Shown here: positions 14,474 through 26,802 of the stretch, piece after piece
Layout of the letters: each line of letters opens with the position of its first letter
Position numbering within the stretch: position 1 is the stretch's first letter
Notes under the pieces: model-generated
The model's database searches: none
What the model was told of the DNA's origin: nothing
The model's input: the letters and a program-made list of their open reading frames with translations, nothing else
Program-made: the position numbers and the translations under genes
From: Chitinophaga pinensis
Lineage (GTDB): Bacteria; Pseudomonadota; Gammaproteobacteria; Burkholderiales; Burkholderiaceae_C
DNA length: 64,000 nt
Direction: 5' to 3'
Assembly: GCA_943326015.2 (NCBI GenBank)
Contig: CALPRQ020000006.1
Span: forward strand, 1-64,000

Positions 14474-14591
14474 GGCTGGCCGCAACGCCAGCGCGCAGAC
14501 AGCCCTGACCTGTTCGTCTGCTTCACGGGCCCAGTCATCAGATTGCGACCGAAACCGACCGCAATGCTGGCACTGATCCGGCACGTTCTGC

Positions 14592-16582
<1,991 letters not shown>

Positions 16583-18142
16583 TCAGGCGCGCTGCGCGGT
16601 GCCGCCCGAATGGGCCAGCTTGAACACATCGACCAGCTCCTCCAGATGCGCGGCCTGGTCCTGCAGCGACTGCGCCGCCGCCGAGGCCTGCTCGACCATC
16701 GCGGCGTTCTGGTGGGTCACATCGTTGAGCTCGGACATCACGCCATTGATGCGCTCGATGCCGGTGGTCTGCTCCGCACTGGCCGTGACGATGCTGCCCA
16801 TGATGTCGGTGACCTGATGGATGCTCGCCACGATGTCGTTCATCGTGCTGCCCGCCTGATGCACCAGGGTGCGACCCGCGCCCACCTGATCGACCGAGGC
16901 GTCGATCAGCTGCTTGATCTCCTTGGCGGCGGTGGCCGAGCGCTGCGCCAGGCTACGCACCTCGGAGGCGACGACGGCAAAGCCACGCCCCTGCTCGCCG
17001 GCGCGGGCCGCCTCCACCGCGGCATTCAGCGCCAGGATGTTGGTCTGGAAGGCGATCGAGTCGATCACCCCGATGATGTCGACAATGCGGCTCGAAGCGA
17101 CATTGATCGCCTCCATCTTGTCCACCGCCTCCGACACCACCGCACCGCCCCTGAGCGCCACCTCGGAAGCCGCCTGCACGAGCTGGTTGGCCTGGCGGGC
17201 GCTGTCGGCGTTCTGGTTGACCATCGAGGTCAGCTCCCGCATGGAAACGGCGGTCTGATCGAGCGCGCCGGCCTGCGCCTCGGTGCGTTCAGACAGATCG
17301 GCATTGCCGCTGGCGATCTCGCTGGCGGCCTGGTAAATCGTGTCGGTGCCGGTGCGCACCTGCCCCACGACCCTGACCAGGCTGTCGTTCATGTCCTTGA
17401 GCGACTGCTGCAGCTCGCCGATCTCGTTCTGCGAATCGACCGTGATCGATTGCGTCAGATCGCCGCCGGCGATGCCCTTGGCGACCTCGACCCCCTGTGC
17501 CAGCGGCCGCGTCACGACCCGCTGGATGAAAGGATAGATCAGCATCAGCACCGGAATGCTCGTGATGATGGCCATCAGGATGGACTTGAAGCGCTGGTCG
17601 GCCAGTTCGGCATTGACCTTTTCCAGCGACACCTTCATGCCAACCACACCCAGCACCGTGTTCTCCGGCACCTGGTGGCATTGCATGCAGTTCTTGCCCA
17701 GGTAGTTGGGCTTGGCCAAGGCGGGACGGATCGCTCGCAGGTACTCGCCCTGGGCATCGGTCTCGACCTGGACCAGCGGCTGACCGTTCTTCAGCACCCA
17801 TTGCTCGGCGGCATCGGGCTGGTGGTCATCCTTGTCGTTGCCAGGACCGAAGGCCTGGATCACGCTGTCGCCGCGCAGCACCCGCACATCGCGGATGGTG
17901 CCAAGCTGCTTGATCTGGTCGAGGAACACATCGCGCTGCGCCACCGTGCCGGTCACCATCATGCCGGTCAGGCCAGCCATGGTGGCGCTGTGCATGCTCA
18001 ACGAATAGTCCTCGGCCTGCTTGAGGGCGGCCTCGCGGTAGGCATAGCCTTGCCAGGCAACCACTCCCGACCAGACAACAACCAGAGCTGCCGCGATCGT
18101 CAGCAGCAACTGCACCCAGATTCTGTATTTTGCCCCGCGCAT
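16583..18142 (-). CDS. Methyl-accepting chemotaxis protein with periplasmic c-type heme site
   Basis: 519 residues: membrane helix 1 (about 10-30), periplasmic sensor (about 31-185), helix 2 (about 186-207), HAMP (about 208-262), and a long signalling domain with the invariant hairpin tip region [23 protein letters not shown]. The periplasmic part contains CMQCH at residues 152-156, a classical c-type heme attachment motif, in the setting [18 protein letters not shown]. This suggests a heme-c chemoreceptor sensing redox state, oxygen or NO, as known from some Geobacter receptors. Heme attachment is inferred. No CheR-docking pentapeptide ends the protein. No che genes are adjacent. Confidence 0.93.
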   Translation of the reverse strand: MRGAKYRIWVQLLLTIAAALVVVWSGVVAWQGYAYREAALKQAEDYSLSMHSATMAGLTGMMVTGTVAQRDVFLDQIKQLGTIRDVRVLRGDSVIQAFGPGNDKDDHQPDAAEQWVLKNGQPLVQVETDAQGEYLRAIRPALAKPNYLGKNCMQCHQVPENTVLGVVGMKVSLEKVNAELADQRFKSILMAIITSIPVLMLIYPFIQRVVTRPLAQGVEVAKGIAGGDLTQSITVDSQNEIGELQQSLKDMNDSLVRVVGQVRTGTDTIYQAASEIASGNADLSERTEAQAGALDQTAVSMRELTSMVNQNADSARQANQLVQAASEVALRGGAVVSEAVDKMEAINVASSRIVDIIGVIDSIAFQTNILALNAAVEAARAGEQGRGFAVVASEVRSLAQRSATAAKEIKQLIDASVDQVGAGRTLVHQAGSTMNDIVASIHQVTDIMGSIVTASAEQTTGIERINGVMSELNDVTHQNAAMVEQASAAAQSLQDQAAHLEELVDVFKLAHSGGTAQRA

Positions 18143-18204
18143 TTCTTATTTCCTAGAGACCAAATGGTCATTCTAAGAAATTCTGGCGGGCCTGCCTTTT
18201 TTTG

Positions 18205-19749
<1,545 letters not shown>

Positions 19750-19794
19750 GGGGCTAGGGTGGGTTGCGGGGTGCGCGGCCTGCGCACAAACCCC

Positions 19795-21093
19795 CTATTC
19801 TAATTTTTCGCGCGCCTGACGGTTCAGTTCTTCGAGCTCGCGCAGCTTGACGGCGATCTTGATCTCCAGCCCGCGCTCGACCGGACGGTAGAAGCCGGGA
19901 CTGACCATGCCGTCGGGCAGGTAGCTCTCGCCCGCAGCGAAGCCACCCGCCTCGTCGTGCGCGTAGCGGTAGCCGCGGCCGTAGTCGAGCTGCTTCACCA
20001 GCTTCGTCGGCGCATTGCGCAGGTGCAGCGGCACCGCCCGCGTGCCGTCCTGCTTCACGAAGGCCTTGGCCGCGTTGAACGCTTGGTAAACCGCGTTGCT
20101 CTTGGCCGCCACCGCCAGGTAGACCAGTGCCTCGGCCAGCGCGAGCTCGCCCTCGGGCGATCCGAGGCGCTGGTAGACCTCGGCCGCGTCCAGGCAGAGG
20201 CGCAGCGCGCGCGGGTCGGCCAGGCCGATGTCCTCGCTCGCCATCCGGACCATGCGCCGCGCCAGGTAGCGCGGATCGGCGCCGCCGTCAAGCATGCGCG
20301 CGAACCAGTACAGCGCCGCATCGGGGTCGGAGCCGCGCACGCTCTTGTGCAGCGCCGACATCTGATCGTAGAACTGCTCGCCACCCTTGTCATAGCGGCG
20401 CATGCGCTCGCCCAGCACCTTGAGCAGCCAGGCATCAGTGATTTCACCGAGCTGCTGCGCCTGCGCGGTGACTGACAGCGTCTCCAGCGTGTTGAGCAGC
20501 CGGCGCGCGTCGCCGTCGGCATAGGCCAGCAGCCGCTGCAACGCGGCCGCCTCTATCGTCGGCACCGCGCCGATCGCCTGCGCCCGCTGCACCAATTGCG
20601 CCAGATCGTCCTCGGACAGCGGCTGCAACACATAGACCGCCGCGCGCGACAGCAGCGCCGAATTGACCTCGAAGCTCGGGTTCTCGGTCGTCGCGCCGAC
20701 GAAGGTGAACAGGCCGCTTTCGACATGCGGCAGGAAGGCGTCCTGCTGGCTCTTGTTGAAGCGGTGCACCTCGTCAACGAAGACGATGGTCGCCTGCGGC
20801 TGCAGGCCGTCCCTGGCATGTTCGGCCCGCTCGACCGCCTCGCGGATGTCCTTGACGCCGCCGAGCACCGCGCTGATGGCGATGAACTGCGCGTCGAAGG
20901 CCTGCGCCATCAGGCGCGCGATCGTGGTCTTGCCGACCCCGGGCGGCCCCCAGAGGATGCAGCTGTGCGGGCGGCCCGATTCGAAGGCGATGCGCAGCGG
21001 CATGCCGGGACCCAGCAAATGCTGCTGGCCGATGACTTCGCCGAGGCTGTGCGGGCGCAGCTGCTCGGCCAGAGGGACATGGGACTTGTTCAC
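19795..21093 (-). CDS. rarA: Replication-associated recombination protein A (AAA+ ATPase)
   Basis: 432 residues. AAA+ features include Walker A (GPPGVGKTT), Walker B (IVFVDEVHRFN) and a sensor region (GATTENPSFEVNSALLSR), followed by the MgsA/RarA C-terminal tetramerisation domain (QFYDQMSALHKSVRGSDPDAALYW). RarA acts at stalled replication forks, with SSB and RecA. The frame begins with GTG at 21093 and lacks a clear ribosome site. A GATAAT hexamer lies only seven bases upstream, so a very short or absent leader is possible. Confidence 0.95.
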   Translation of the reverse strand: MNKSHVPLAEQLRPHSLGEVIGQQHLLGPGMPLRIAFESGRPHSCILWGPPGVGKTTIARLMAQAFDAQFIAISAVLGGVKDIREAVERAEHARDGLQPQATIVFVDEVHRFNKSQQDAFLPHVESGLFTFVGATTENPSFEVNSALLSRAAVYVLQPLSEDDLAQLVQRAQAIGAVPTIEAAALQRLLAYADGDARRLLNTLETLSVTAQAQQLGEITDAWLLKVLGERMRRYDKGGEQFYDQMSALHKSVRGSDPDAALYWFARMLDGGADPRYLARRMVRMASEDIGLADPRALRLCLDAAEVYQRLGSPEGELALAEALVYLAVAAKSNAVYQAFNAAKAFVKQDGTRAVPLHLRNAPTKLVKQLDYGRGYRYAHDEAGGFAAGESYLPDGMVSPGFYRPVERGLEIKIAVKLRELEELNRQAREKLE

Positions 21094-21165
21094 GGTCTCG
21101 ATTATCCGGTGGTCGGGGTCCTGCAGGCGATGAATGCGGCGCCTCGCACTTCGCTCCAGAAAATA

Positions 21166-21194
21166 TTGTCAAATTCACCCCATCCCATTAGGAT
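21166..21194 (+). promoter_or_regulatory. Predicted sigma-70 promoter of the PHB depolymerase gene
   Basis: TTGTCA (21166-21171), a 17-bp spacer and TAGGAT (21189-21194) match the sigma-70 hexamers at 5/6 and 4/6 positions with ideal spacing. The predicted start of transcription would leave a leader of about 80 nt before the ATG at 21281. It is the best promoter-like sequence in the divergent rarA/PHB depolymerase gap. Confidence 0.5.
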
Positions 21195-21280
21195 GCACCG
21201 AAGACATTTCATTTTCATCAGAACTCGATGGTTTGCCGCATAGGCCGGCCATCGGATCACAGGACCATGGAGAAGCATCG

Positions 21281-22351
21281 ATGCACGCACTACACAAGAC
21301 CCGAACCCCGAGCGACAGCGACAAGAAAGGAGGACGGACCAAGATTTTCGCTGCCGTCAGCCTCTCGTTGCTGTGCGTCGGCGCGCTGGCCCAGGCCCCC
21401 GCGCTGCAGGCCTACGGTGCCGACCCGACCCAGACCTCGGTTTCGGGCCTGTCCTCCGGCGCCTACATGGCGGTGCAGTTGCAGGTGGCCTACTCGAAGG
21501 ACATCATCGGTGCCGGCGTGATCGCTGGCGGGCCTTACTACTGCGCGGCCAACAACGTCGCCTATGCCGGCATCTGCATGGGCCAGGTGCCCTTCTTCCC
21601 GCCCAACCCGGCCATCATGGCGGGCTTTGCCAAGGACTTTGCGCGCGCGCGCAAGATCGATCCGCTCAGCCATCTCGCGGGTGACCGCATCTATGTGTTC
21701 AGCGGTACCCAGGACACGGTGCAGCGCCAGCCGGCGGTGGACGCCACGGTCTCGTTCTTCCAGCAGGTGGGGGTCAAGCCCGAGCAGCTCAAGTACGTGA
21801 ACGACCTGCCGGCGGGTCACGCCGTGATCACGCCGAAACAGGGCAACGACTGCGCGGCCAACGAGAGCCCCTACATCAGCCACTGCGAGATCGGCCAGCA
21901 GGGCTACGACCAGGCCGGTGCCATCCTGCAGCATATCTACGGTCCCCTCAGCCCCCCCACCGATCAGTCTGGAGGCCAGGTCATCGCCTTCGACCAGCGC
22001 GCCTACGCCACCAGCAGCACGAGCATGGCCGATACCGGCTACCTCTACGTGCCACAGAGCTGCACCGAGAAGGGTTCGAACTGCAAGGTGCATGTCGCGC
22101 TGCACGGCTGCGTGCAATCGACCGAATCGGTCGGCGACAAGTTCTACACCGAAACCGGTTACAACCGCTGGGCCGACGGCAACCGGATGCTGGTGCTCTA
22201 TCCGCAGGTCAACAAGTCCGCCTTCAAGCCTTACAACCCCAAGGGCTGCTGGGACTGGTGGGGCTACACCGGTGGCGACTACGCGCAGAAATCCGGCCCG
22301 CAGCTCAAGGCCATCATGGCGATGACGCGCCGGCTCGCTCAAGCCCGTTGA
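21281..22351 (+). CDS. Exported poly(3-hydroxybutyrate) depolymerase, circularly permuted type
   Basis: 356 residues from the ATG at 21281, which has a GGAGAAGC ribosome site; an earlier in-frame start at 21134 would put the signal peptide internal. A signal peptide (about 1-42, AAVSLSLLCVGALAQA) precedes the mature enzyme. The lipase box GLSSG (Ser58) is near the N-terminus, followed by Asp145 (SGTQD) and His180 (PAGHAVIT). This order and the SGLSSGAYMAVQ context match the single-domain, circularly permuted PHB depolymerase fold first described in Penicillium funiculosum. A further C-terminal segment (about 260-356, GYLYVPQSC, VALHGCVQS, CWDWWGY) resembles the N-terminal half of ordinary polyester esterases. 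The enzyme would degrade PHB or short-chain polyesters outside the cell. Confidence 0.88.
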   Translation: MHALHKTRTPSDSDKKGGRTKIFAAVSLSLLCVGALAQAPALQAYGADPTQTSVSGLSSGAYMAVQLQVAYSKDIIGAGVIAGGPYYCAANNVAYAGICMGQVPFFPPNPAIMAGFAKDFARARKIDPLSHLAGDRIYVFSGTQDTVQRQPAVDATVSFFQQVGVKPEQLKYVNDLPAGHAVITPKQGNDCAANESPYISHCEIGQQGYDQAGAILQHIYGPLSPPTDQSGGQVIAFDQRAYATSSTSMADTGYLYVPQSCTEKGSNCKVHVALHGCVQSTESVGDKFYTETGYNRWADGNRMLVLYPQVNKSAFKPYNPKGCWDWWGYTGGDYAQKSGPQLKAIMAMTRRLAQAR

Positions 22352-22358
22352 CAGCGGC

Positions 22359-23396
22359 ATGGAAGTCGACCGCCAGCGGCTCGGAAAGGCCGTCGCGCGC
22401 GGCCTGATCAACGCCGAGCAAGCCGACCGCCTGTGGGCCTTCCTGTCCGAGCAGGCACAGGAGCGGCCAGGCCTGCGCCTGACCCATGTGCTCTACTACC
22501 TGGGCGGCCTGATCGCGATCGGCGCCATGACGCTGTTCATGAACCTGGGCTGGGAGCGCTTCGGCGGCTGGGGCCTGTTCTTCATCGCGATCGCCTACGC
22601 CGGCGGCGGACTCTGGCTCACGCACTACTGGCTGGGGCGCGGGCTGAAGATACCGGCTGGCATCGCCGGGGCCTTCGTCGTCTCGCTCACGCCGCTGGCG
22701 GTCTACGGCCTGCAGGTCGCCCTCGGCGGCCCGGTCGAAGGCCGGGTCTATCGCGACTACCACCAGTTGATCGACTGGCGCTGGCTGATGATGGAGCTCG
22801 CCACGCTGGTCACCGGCACGCTGATGCTGTGGCGCTACCGCCTGCCCTTCATGGTGATGCCGGTGGCGGTCACGCTCTGGTACCTGGGCATGGACCTCAG
22901 CCCCTTGCTGCTCGACAGCGCAGACTCGGCGCTGAACTGGGAGCAGCTGAAATTCGTCTCGTTCGTCTTCGGTGCCGCGATGCTGCTGCTGGCCTTCTGG
23001 GTCGATCTCAGGACACGCCACGATCAGGACTACGCGTTCTGGCTCTACCTGTTCGGCATGCTGAATTTCTGGTGCGGACTGTCACTGCTGGAGTCGGACA
23101 GCGAGCTCGGCAAGTTCGGCTACTTCTGCATCAACCTCGTGCTGATCGCGCTGGCCGCCCTGCTGGGCCGACGCGTCTTTGTCGTCTTTGGCGGACTGGG
23201 TGCGGCCGGCTATCTCGGCTACCAGGCCCGGCAGGTATTCGGCGCCAGCCTGCTGTTTCCCTTTGCCCTGAGCGCGATCGGGCTGGGCGTGATCTGGCTC
23301 GGGCTGCTCTGGCAGCGACATGAACAGGCAATCGGTACCAGCCTGCGCGAGCGCTTGCCTCTTGCGCTGCGCGAACTGCTCGAAGCGCGGCAGTGA
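22359..23396 (+). CDS. DUF2157-type multispanning membrane protein
   Basis: 345 residues. A cytosolic N-terminus (GLINAEQADRLWAFL, typical of DUF2157) precedes about nine hydrophobic helices from residue 45 onward, beginning LYYLGGLIAIGAMTLF. No enzymatic motif is visible. It begins only seven bases after the PHB depolymerase stop and is probably co-transcribed, but a functional link is not evident. It ends ten bases from the convergent fdhD gene. Function unknown. Confidence 0.8.
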   Translation: MEVDRQRLGKAVARGLINAEQADRLWAFLSEQAQERPGLRLTHVLYYLGGLIAIGAMTLFMNLGWERFGGWGLFFIAIAYAGGGLWLTHYWLGRGLKIPAGIAGAFVVSLTPLAVYGLQVALGGPVEGRVYRDYHQLIDWRWLMMELATLVTGTLMLWRYRLPFMVMPVAVTLWYLGMDLSPLLLDSADSALNWEQLKFVSFVFGAAMLLLAFWVDLRTRHDQDYAFWLYLFGMLNFWCGLSLLESDSELGKFGYFCINLVLIALAALLGRRVFVVFGGLGAAGYLGYQARQVFGASLLFPFALSAIGLGVIWLGLLWQRHEQAIGTSLRERLPLALRELLEARQ

Positions 23397-23405
23397 GGCC
23401 GGCCG

Positions 23406-24377
23406 CTAGGCCGTGCGGACGACGTGACCCGCCCCCAGCGCTGCAGGCGCTCCGACGGCAGGCTCGACATCGCGCAGCAGTCGTTGCGGATGCGAAAAGC
23501 ACAGGAAACGCTCATTGGTCGCGCGGCCGATGGCGCAGAGCCCGACCTGTTCGGCCACGGCCAGCCCCATCTGCGTCGTGCCGCTGCGCGAGACCACGAC
23601 CGCAATGCCCATCTGGGCCGACTTGATCACCATCTCGCTGGTCAGCCGGCCCGTGGTGTAGAACGCCTTGTCATCGCCGCGCATGGCGGTGGCATCCTGC
23701 AGCCACATCCAGCCGGCGATCGTATCGACCGCGTTGTGGCGGCCGACATCCTCGACGAACAGCAGCAGCTCAGGCCCGCGAAACAACGCGCAGCCATGCA
23801 CCGAGCCGGCCTGCTTGTAGACCGAGTCCTGCTGCCGGATCTGGCGCACGATCTGATAAAGATCGGATTGACGCAGGCGCGCCTCGGGCGGCAGCTCGAT
23901 CCGGTCCACCATGTCCATCAGGCCGCCGAACACGCTGCCCTGGCCGCAGCCGGTCGTGACCACGCGGCGCGCGGTACGGTCCTCGATCGCCGCGATGCCA
24001 TGGCGGGTCCTGACCGCAGCGGCACCGACCTCCCAATCGACCGTGATCGACTCGATCTCATCGACCGAGCCGATCAGCCGCTGGTTGCGCAGATAGCCCA
24101 GCACCAGCCACTCGGGATGGGCGCCCAGCGTCATCAGCGTGACGAGCTCGCGCCTATCGACATAGATCGTCAGGTCGCGCTCGGCGGGAATGGCGATCTC
24201 GCGCGGCTGGCCAAATTCGTCATGCACCGTGACCTGGCAAGTCTGCGGGGCGCGGGCCTGGGTCAGGCGAGGCTGACGCGGCGGGAGTGAGGGGGTTGAG
24301 GTCGCAGTGGCAATAGCGGCGGCAAGGGCCGTGCTTTCGGCGGCCGACGCACCGCCGGCCTCAAGGTTTTCTGTCAC
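23406..24377 (-). CDS. fdhD: Formate dehydrogenase sulfurtransferase FdhD
   Basis: About 323 residues from the proposed GTG at 24377; the open frame continues upstream, but that part overlaps the preceding gene and is low-complexity. FdhD passes sulfur from IscS to the molybdenum cofactor before its insertion into formate dehydrogenase. Family regions are visible: RELVTLMTLGAHPEWLVLGYL, SVHGCALF, VEDVGRHNAVD, YTTGRLTSEMV and the C-terminal FLCFSHPQRLL. The mobile loop that carries CxxC in E. coli reads TTGCGQGS here, with a single Cys (Cys144). It closes the formate dehydrogenase cluster. The start codon is uncertain. Confidence 0.92.
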   Translation of the reverse strand: MTENLEAGGASAAESTALAAAIATATSTPSLPPRQPRLTQARAPQTCQVTVHDEFGQPREIAIPAERDLTIYVDRRELVTLMTLGAHPEWLVLGYLRNQRLIGSVDEIESITVDWEVGAAAVRTRHGIAAIEDRTARRVVTTGCGQGSVFGGLMDMVDRIELPPEARLRQSDLYQIVRQIRQQDSVYKQAGSVHGCALFRGPELLLFVEDVGRHNAVDTIAGWMWLQDATAMRGDDKAFYTTGRLTSEMVIKSAQMGIAVVVSRSGTTQMGLAVAEQVGLCAIGRATNERFLCFSHPQRLLRDVEPAVGAPAALGAGHVVRTA

Positions 24378-24717
24378 TGTTCTTGGGTGCGGGTACGGTC
24401 GCTGCGGTCGCGCCAGCATTAGCCGCTGGCGCGGCAGGCACCGGCGCCGCGGCGACGAAAGGCCCGGGGTCGGCACAGGCCGGCGCTGCAGCCGGCTTGA
24501 TCGCCTCGGGATGGGTCTTGAAATAATGCGCGGCTGCCTTCCCGGAGGCCAGGCAGGTCTGGTAGCCATCGACCTGGGTCTGGTGCGCGGCCCGGGCCTT
24601 GGTCTCGGCCGCCTTGGCCTGGTTCTCGGGGCTGAGCTCGGGCACTGGCAACTTGGCCAGAGTGGCGATCGGCAGCCAGACGAGCAGGACGAGAAGTGGC
24701 GCAGGTTTCGCGGTCAT
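24361..24717 (-). CDS. Small exported protein in the formate dehydrogenase operon
   Basis: 118 residues. An N-terminal hydrophobic signal segment (about 6-21, LLVLLVWLPIATLA) is followed by a charged region with one central Cys pair (TCLASGK and ACADPG, about 30 residues apart) and an Ala/Pro-rich tail. Its ATG overlaps the stop of the cytochrome b subunit gene (ATGA), and its end overlaps the proposed fdhD start. Strict packing inside the operon argues that it is real. I do not recognise a domain; it may be a periplasmic accessory protein. Confidence 0.7.
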   Translation of the reverse strand: MTAKPAPLLVLLVWLPIATLAKLPVPELSPENQAKAAETKARAAHQTQVDGYQTCLASGKAAAHYFKTHPEAIKPAAAPACADPGPFVAAAPVPAAPAANAGATAATVPAPKNSDRKP

Positions 24718-25931
24718 GGGTGACTCCTGGAGACGGGGTTCGCGGTGACTGGCACGCGACGCCTGGCAGGCGCCGGCTGGCTGCGCCGCGCCGGAATCTT
24801 GCCGGCCTGGATGTCGTCATGCCAGAGCTGATGGTGCTCGCGCGCCCAGCCCGGCTCGACATAGCCGGTCTTCATCGCACGATAGGCCCCGCGCACGCCG
24901 ACCGTGCCCATGTAGATATGGCCGACGATCATCGCGCAGGACAGCAGCGCCAGCGTGGCGTGGACGAGATGCGCGAGCTGCATGTCGGCGCGGAAATAGT
25001 CCAGCCCCGGCACCAGCTTGTCGAGCACCAGGCCGGAGGCGACCAGCAGCAGTCCGGGAATGGTGACCGCCCACCAGAAGATGCCCTTCTCGCCCGCATT
25101 GAAACGATGCGAGGGCAGCTGGCCCTGCCCCAGCATGCCGCCGGCGCGCAGCAGCCACTGGAAATCGGCCCGGTTGGCGATGTTGTCCTTGATGAAAGTC
25201 GCGATCATCACCAGCAGCGAGACCGCAAACAGTGGTCCGACGAAGTTGTGCAGGTTCTTGAGCGCGTAGGCCAGCCAGCCGAACAGCGTGCTGCCCAGCA
25301 CCGGCAGCAGGAAGAACTTGCCGAACGCCATCACCAGTCCCGACAGCGCCAGCGTCAGGAAGGCGGCGGCATTGCTCCAGTGGGCGGCGCGCTCGAAAGG
25401 CGTGAAGCGCTCGATCGGCTCGTCCTGCCCCGGCTTGTGCTCCTCCCCTAGCGGCCCCTTGGCGAAGTAGAACAGGCCGAGCGCGAGTGCGACGATCAGC
25501 AGCAAGGCGGCGCCATAAGGCAGCAGCACCCGGTTGCGCAGCTGGCGCCAGGCTTCGCCGGCGCTGGCCGCACGCGTCCCCGGATACTGCACCGTGGGCT
25601 GGATCAGGGTGCCATATTCGGCATAGGGCATGTTGACCGTGCCACTGACGCCCTGCCCGACCTGGCGCCAGACCGGCGCGTTGTTGCCGGGCTGGACCTG
25701 GGCGCGCTGGGCATTGCTCTGCTCGGCATAGCCGGGCTCGGCGCTGGCATCCTGCAGGGTCAGGATGTTGGCGCTGCGGATGGCGGGCGCTGCCACCAGC
25801 GGGGCGGGCTCGGCAACGGGCGCAGCGGCTGGCCCGGTCTCGACAGCAAGCGCTGACCCGCCAGCCAGCAGCAAGGCGGCGAGCAGGCCCGCGCGCAGCG
25901 GCGGGATGGCAGGAGAGGAAATCCGGTTCAT
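24714..25931 (-). CDS. fdhC: Formate dehydrogenase cytochrome b subunit (gamma)
   Basis: 405 residues from the ATG at 25931 (GGAGCGAGCC upstream). An N-terminal signal segment (about 12-29) and an Ala/Pro-rich periplasmic stretch precede a di-heme cytochrome b561-type core, starting with RFTPFERAAHWSNA and including NLHNFVGPL, LAHLVHATLAL and VGHIYMGTVG. These hold the candidate heme-ligating His residues. In total about five membrane helices follow the signal. The subunit anchors the enzyme and passes electrons from formate to quinone. Longer than E. coli FdoI (211 residues) because of the N-terminal extension, a form common in this type of cluster. Confidence 0.94.
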   Translation of the reverse strand: MNRISSPAIPPLRAGLLAALLLAGGSALAVETGPAAAPVAEPAPLVAAPAIRSANILTLQDASAEPGYAEQSNAQRAQVQPGNNAPVWRQVGQGVSGTVNMPYAEYGTLIQPTVQYPGTRAASAGEAWRQLRNRVLLPYGAALLLIVALALGLFYFAKGPLGEEHKPGQDEPIERFTPFERAAHWSNAAAFLTLALSGLVMAFGKFFLLPVLGSTLFGWLAYALKNLHNFVGPLFAVSLLVMIATFIKDNIANRADFQWLLRAGGMLGQGQLPSHRFNAGEKGIFWWAVTIPGLLLVASGLVLDKLVPGLDYFRADMQLAHLVHATLALLSCAMIVGHIYMGTVGVRGAYRAMKTGYVEPGWAREHHQLWHDDIQAGKIPARRSQPAPARRRVPVTANPVSRSHP

Positions 25932-25944
25932 GGCTCGCTCCGGT

Positions 25945-26190
25945 TCAAGGCTGGGTCGAGCGGCTGTACTCGTTCTGGCCGTACTGGGCGCGCGCGCGCA
26001 GCTGCTGGGTCCAGGCATTGGCGTCACCGGCCTGCCAGCCCGGCTGCGCGTAGGGACTCTGGCCCACGCCCTGGTGGGCCGGCCGGTCGGACTTGACGCC
26101 GCCACCGAGCTGCTGCGGTTTCTCGCCGCAGCCGGCCAGCGCGAGCGCGGCACCAAGCAGTCCGCCCAGCATGAGAAGGCGCGGCTTCAC
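25945..26190 (-). CDS. Small lipoprotein in the formate dehydrogenase operon
   Basis: 81 residues. Starts at a GTG that overlaps the stop of the iron-sulfur subunit gene (GTGA) and has GGAGG six bases upstream. A short signal peptide (VKPRLLMLGG onward) ends in the lipobox ALAGC, so the mature protein should be lipid-anchored at the Cys near residue 21. The rest is polar: QQLGGGVKSDRPAHQGVG, then a QYGQNEYSRS end. No domain recognised. Its place between the beta and gamma subunits suggests a role in assembly or membrane attachment of the dehydrogenase. Confidence 0.8.
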   Translation of the reverse strand: MKPRLLMLGGLLGAALALAGCGEKPQQLGGGVKSDRPAHQGVGQSPYAQPGWQAGDANAWTQQLRARAQYGQNEYSRSTQP

Positions 26191-26801
26191 GATGCACCTC
26201 CCTGCGGCTTGGCTGGCTTGCTGCCATAGGCCGTGCCCCAACCCCAGACCTCGGCGCCCTTGCCACGCTGCACGACGCGGGTGCGGAAGATGTCGGCCAC
26301 CACGTCGCCGTCCCCCGCGAGCAGCGCCTTGGTCGAGCACATCTCGGCGCAGGCCGGCAGCTTGCCCTCGGCCAGGCGGTTGCGGCCGTATTTCTCGAAT
26401 TCGGCCTGGCTGCCGTTCTCCTCCGGGCCACCAGAGCAGAAGGTGCATTTGTCCATCTTGCCGCGCACGCCGAAGGTGCCGTTGGACGGGAACTGCGGCG
26501 CGCCGAAGGGACAGGCATAGCTGCAGTAGCCGCAGCCGATGCAGACATCCTTGTCGTGCAAGACCACGCCCTCGTCGGTGCGGTAGAAGCATTGCACCGG
26601 GCAGACCGCCATGCAGGGCGCATCGCTGCAGTGCATGCAGGCGACCGAGATCGACTTCTCGCCCGGGACGCCGTCGTTGAGCGTGACGACGCGGCGACGG
26701 TTCACGCCCCAGGGGACCTCGTGCTCGTTCTTGCAGGCGGTGACGCAACCGTTGCACTCGATGCAGCGCTCCGCGTCACAAATGAATTTCATGCGTGCCA
26801 T
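26187..26801 (-). CDS. fdhB: Formate dehydrogenase iron-sulfur subunit (beta)
   Basis: 204 residues with four Cys clusters: CIECNGCVTAC (from Cys13), CMHCSDAPCMAVCP, CIGCGYCSYACP and CTFC with a downstream CAEMC. This is the standard four-[4Fe-4S] electron-transfer subunit that relays electrons from the catalytic subunit to the cytochrome b subunit. The start codon is one base past the fdhA stop. Like other beta subunits of this type it lacks its own Tat signal and would be exported bound to the alpha subunit. Confidence 0.96.
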   Translation of the reverse strand: MARMKFICDAERCIECNGCVTACKNEHEVPWGVNRRRVVTLNDGVPGEKSISVACMHCSDAPCMAVCPVQCFYRTDEGVVLHDKDVCIGCGYCSYACPFGAPQFPSNGTFGVRGKMDKCTFCSGGPEENGSQAEFEKYGRNRLAEGKLPACAEMCSTKALLAGDGDVVADIFRTRVVQRGKGAEVWGWGTAYGSKPAKPQGGAS

Positions 26802-26802
26802 C

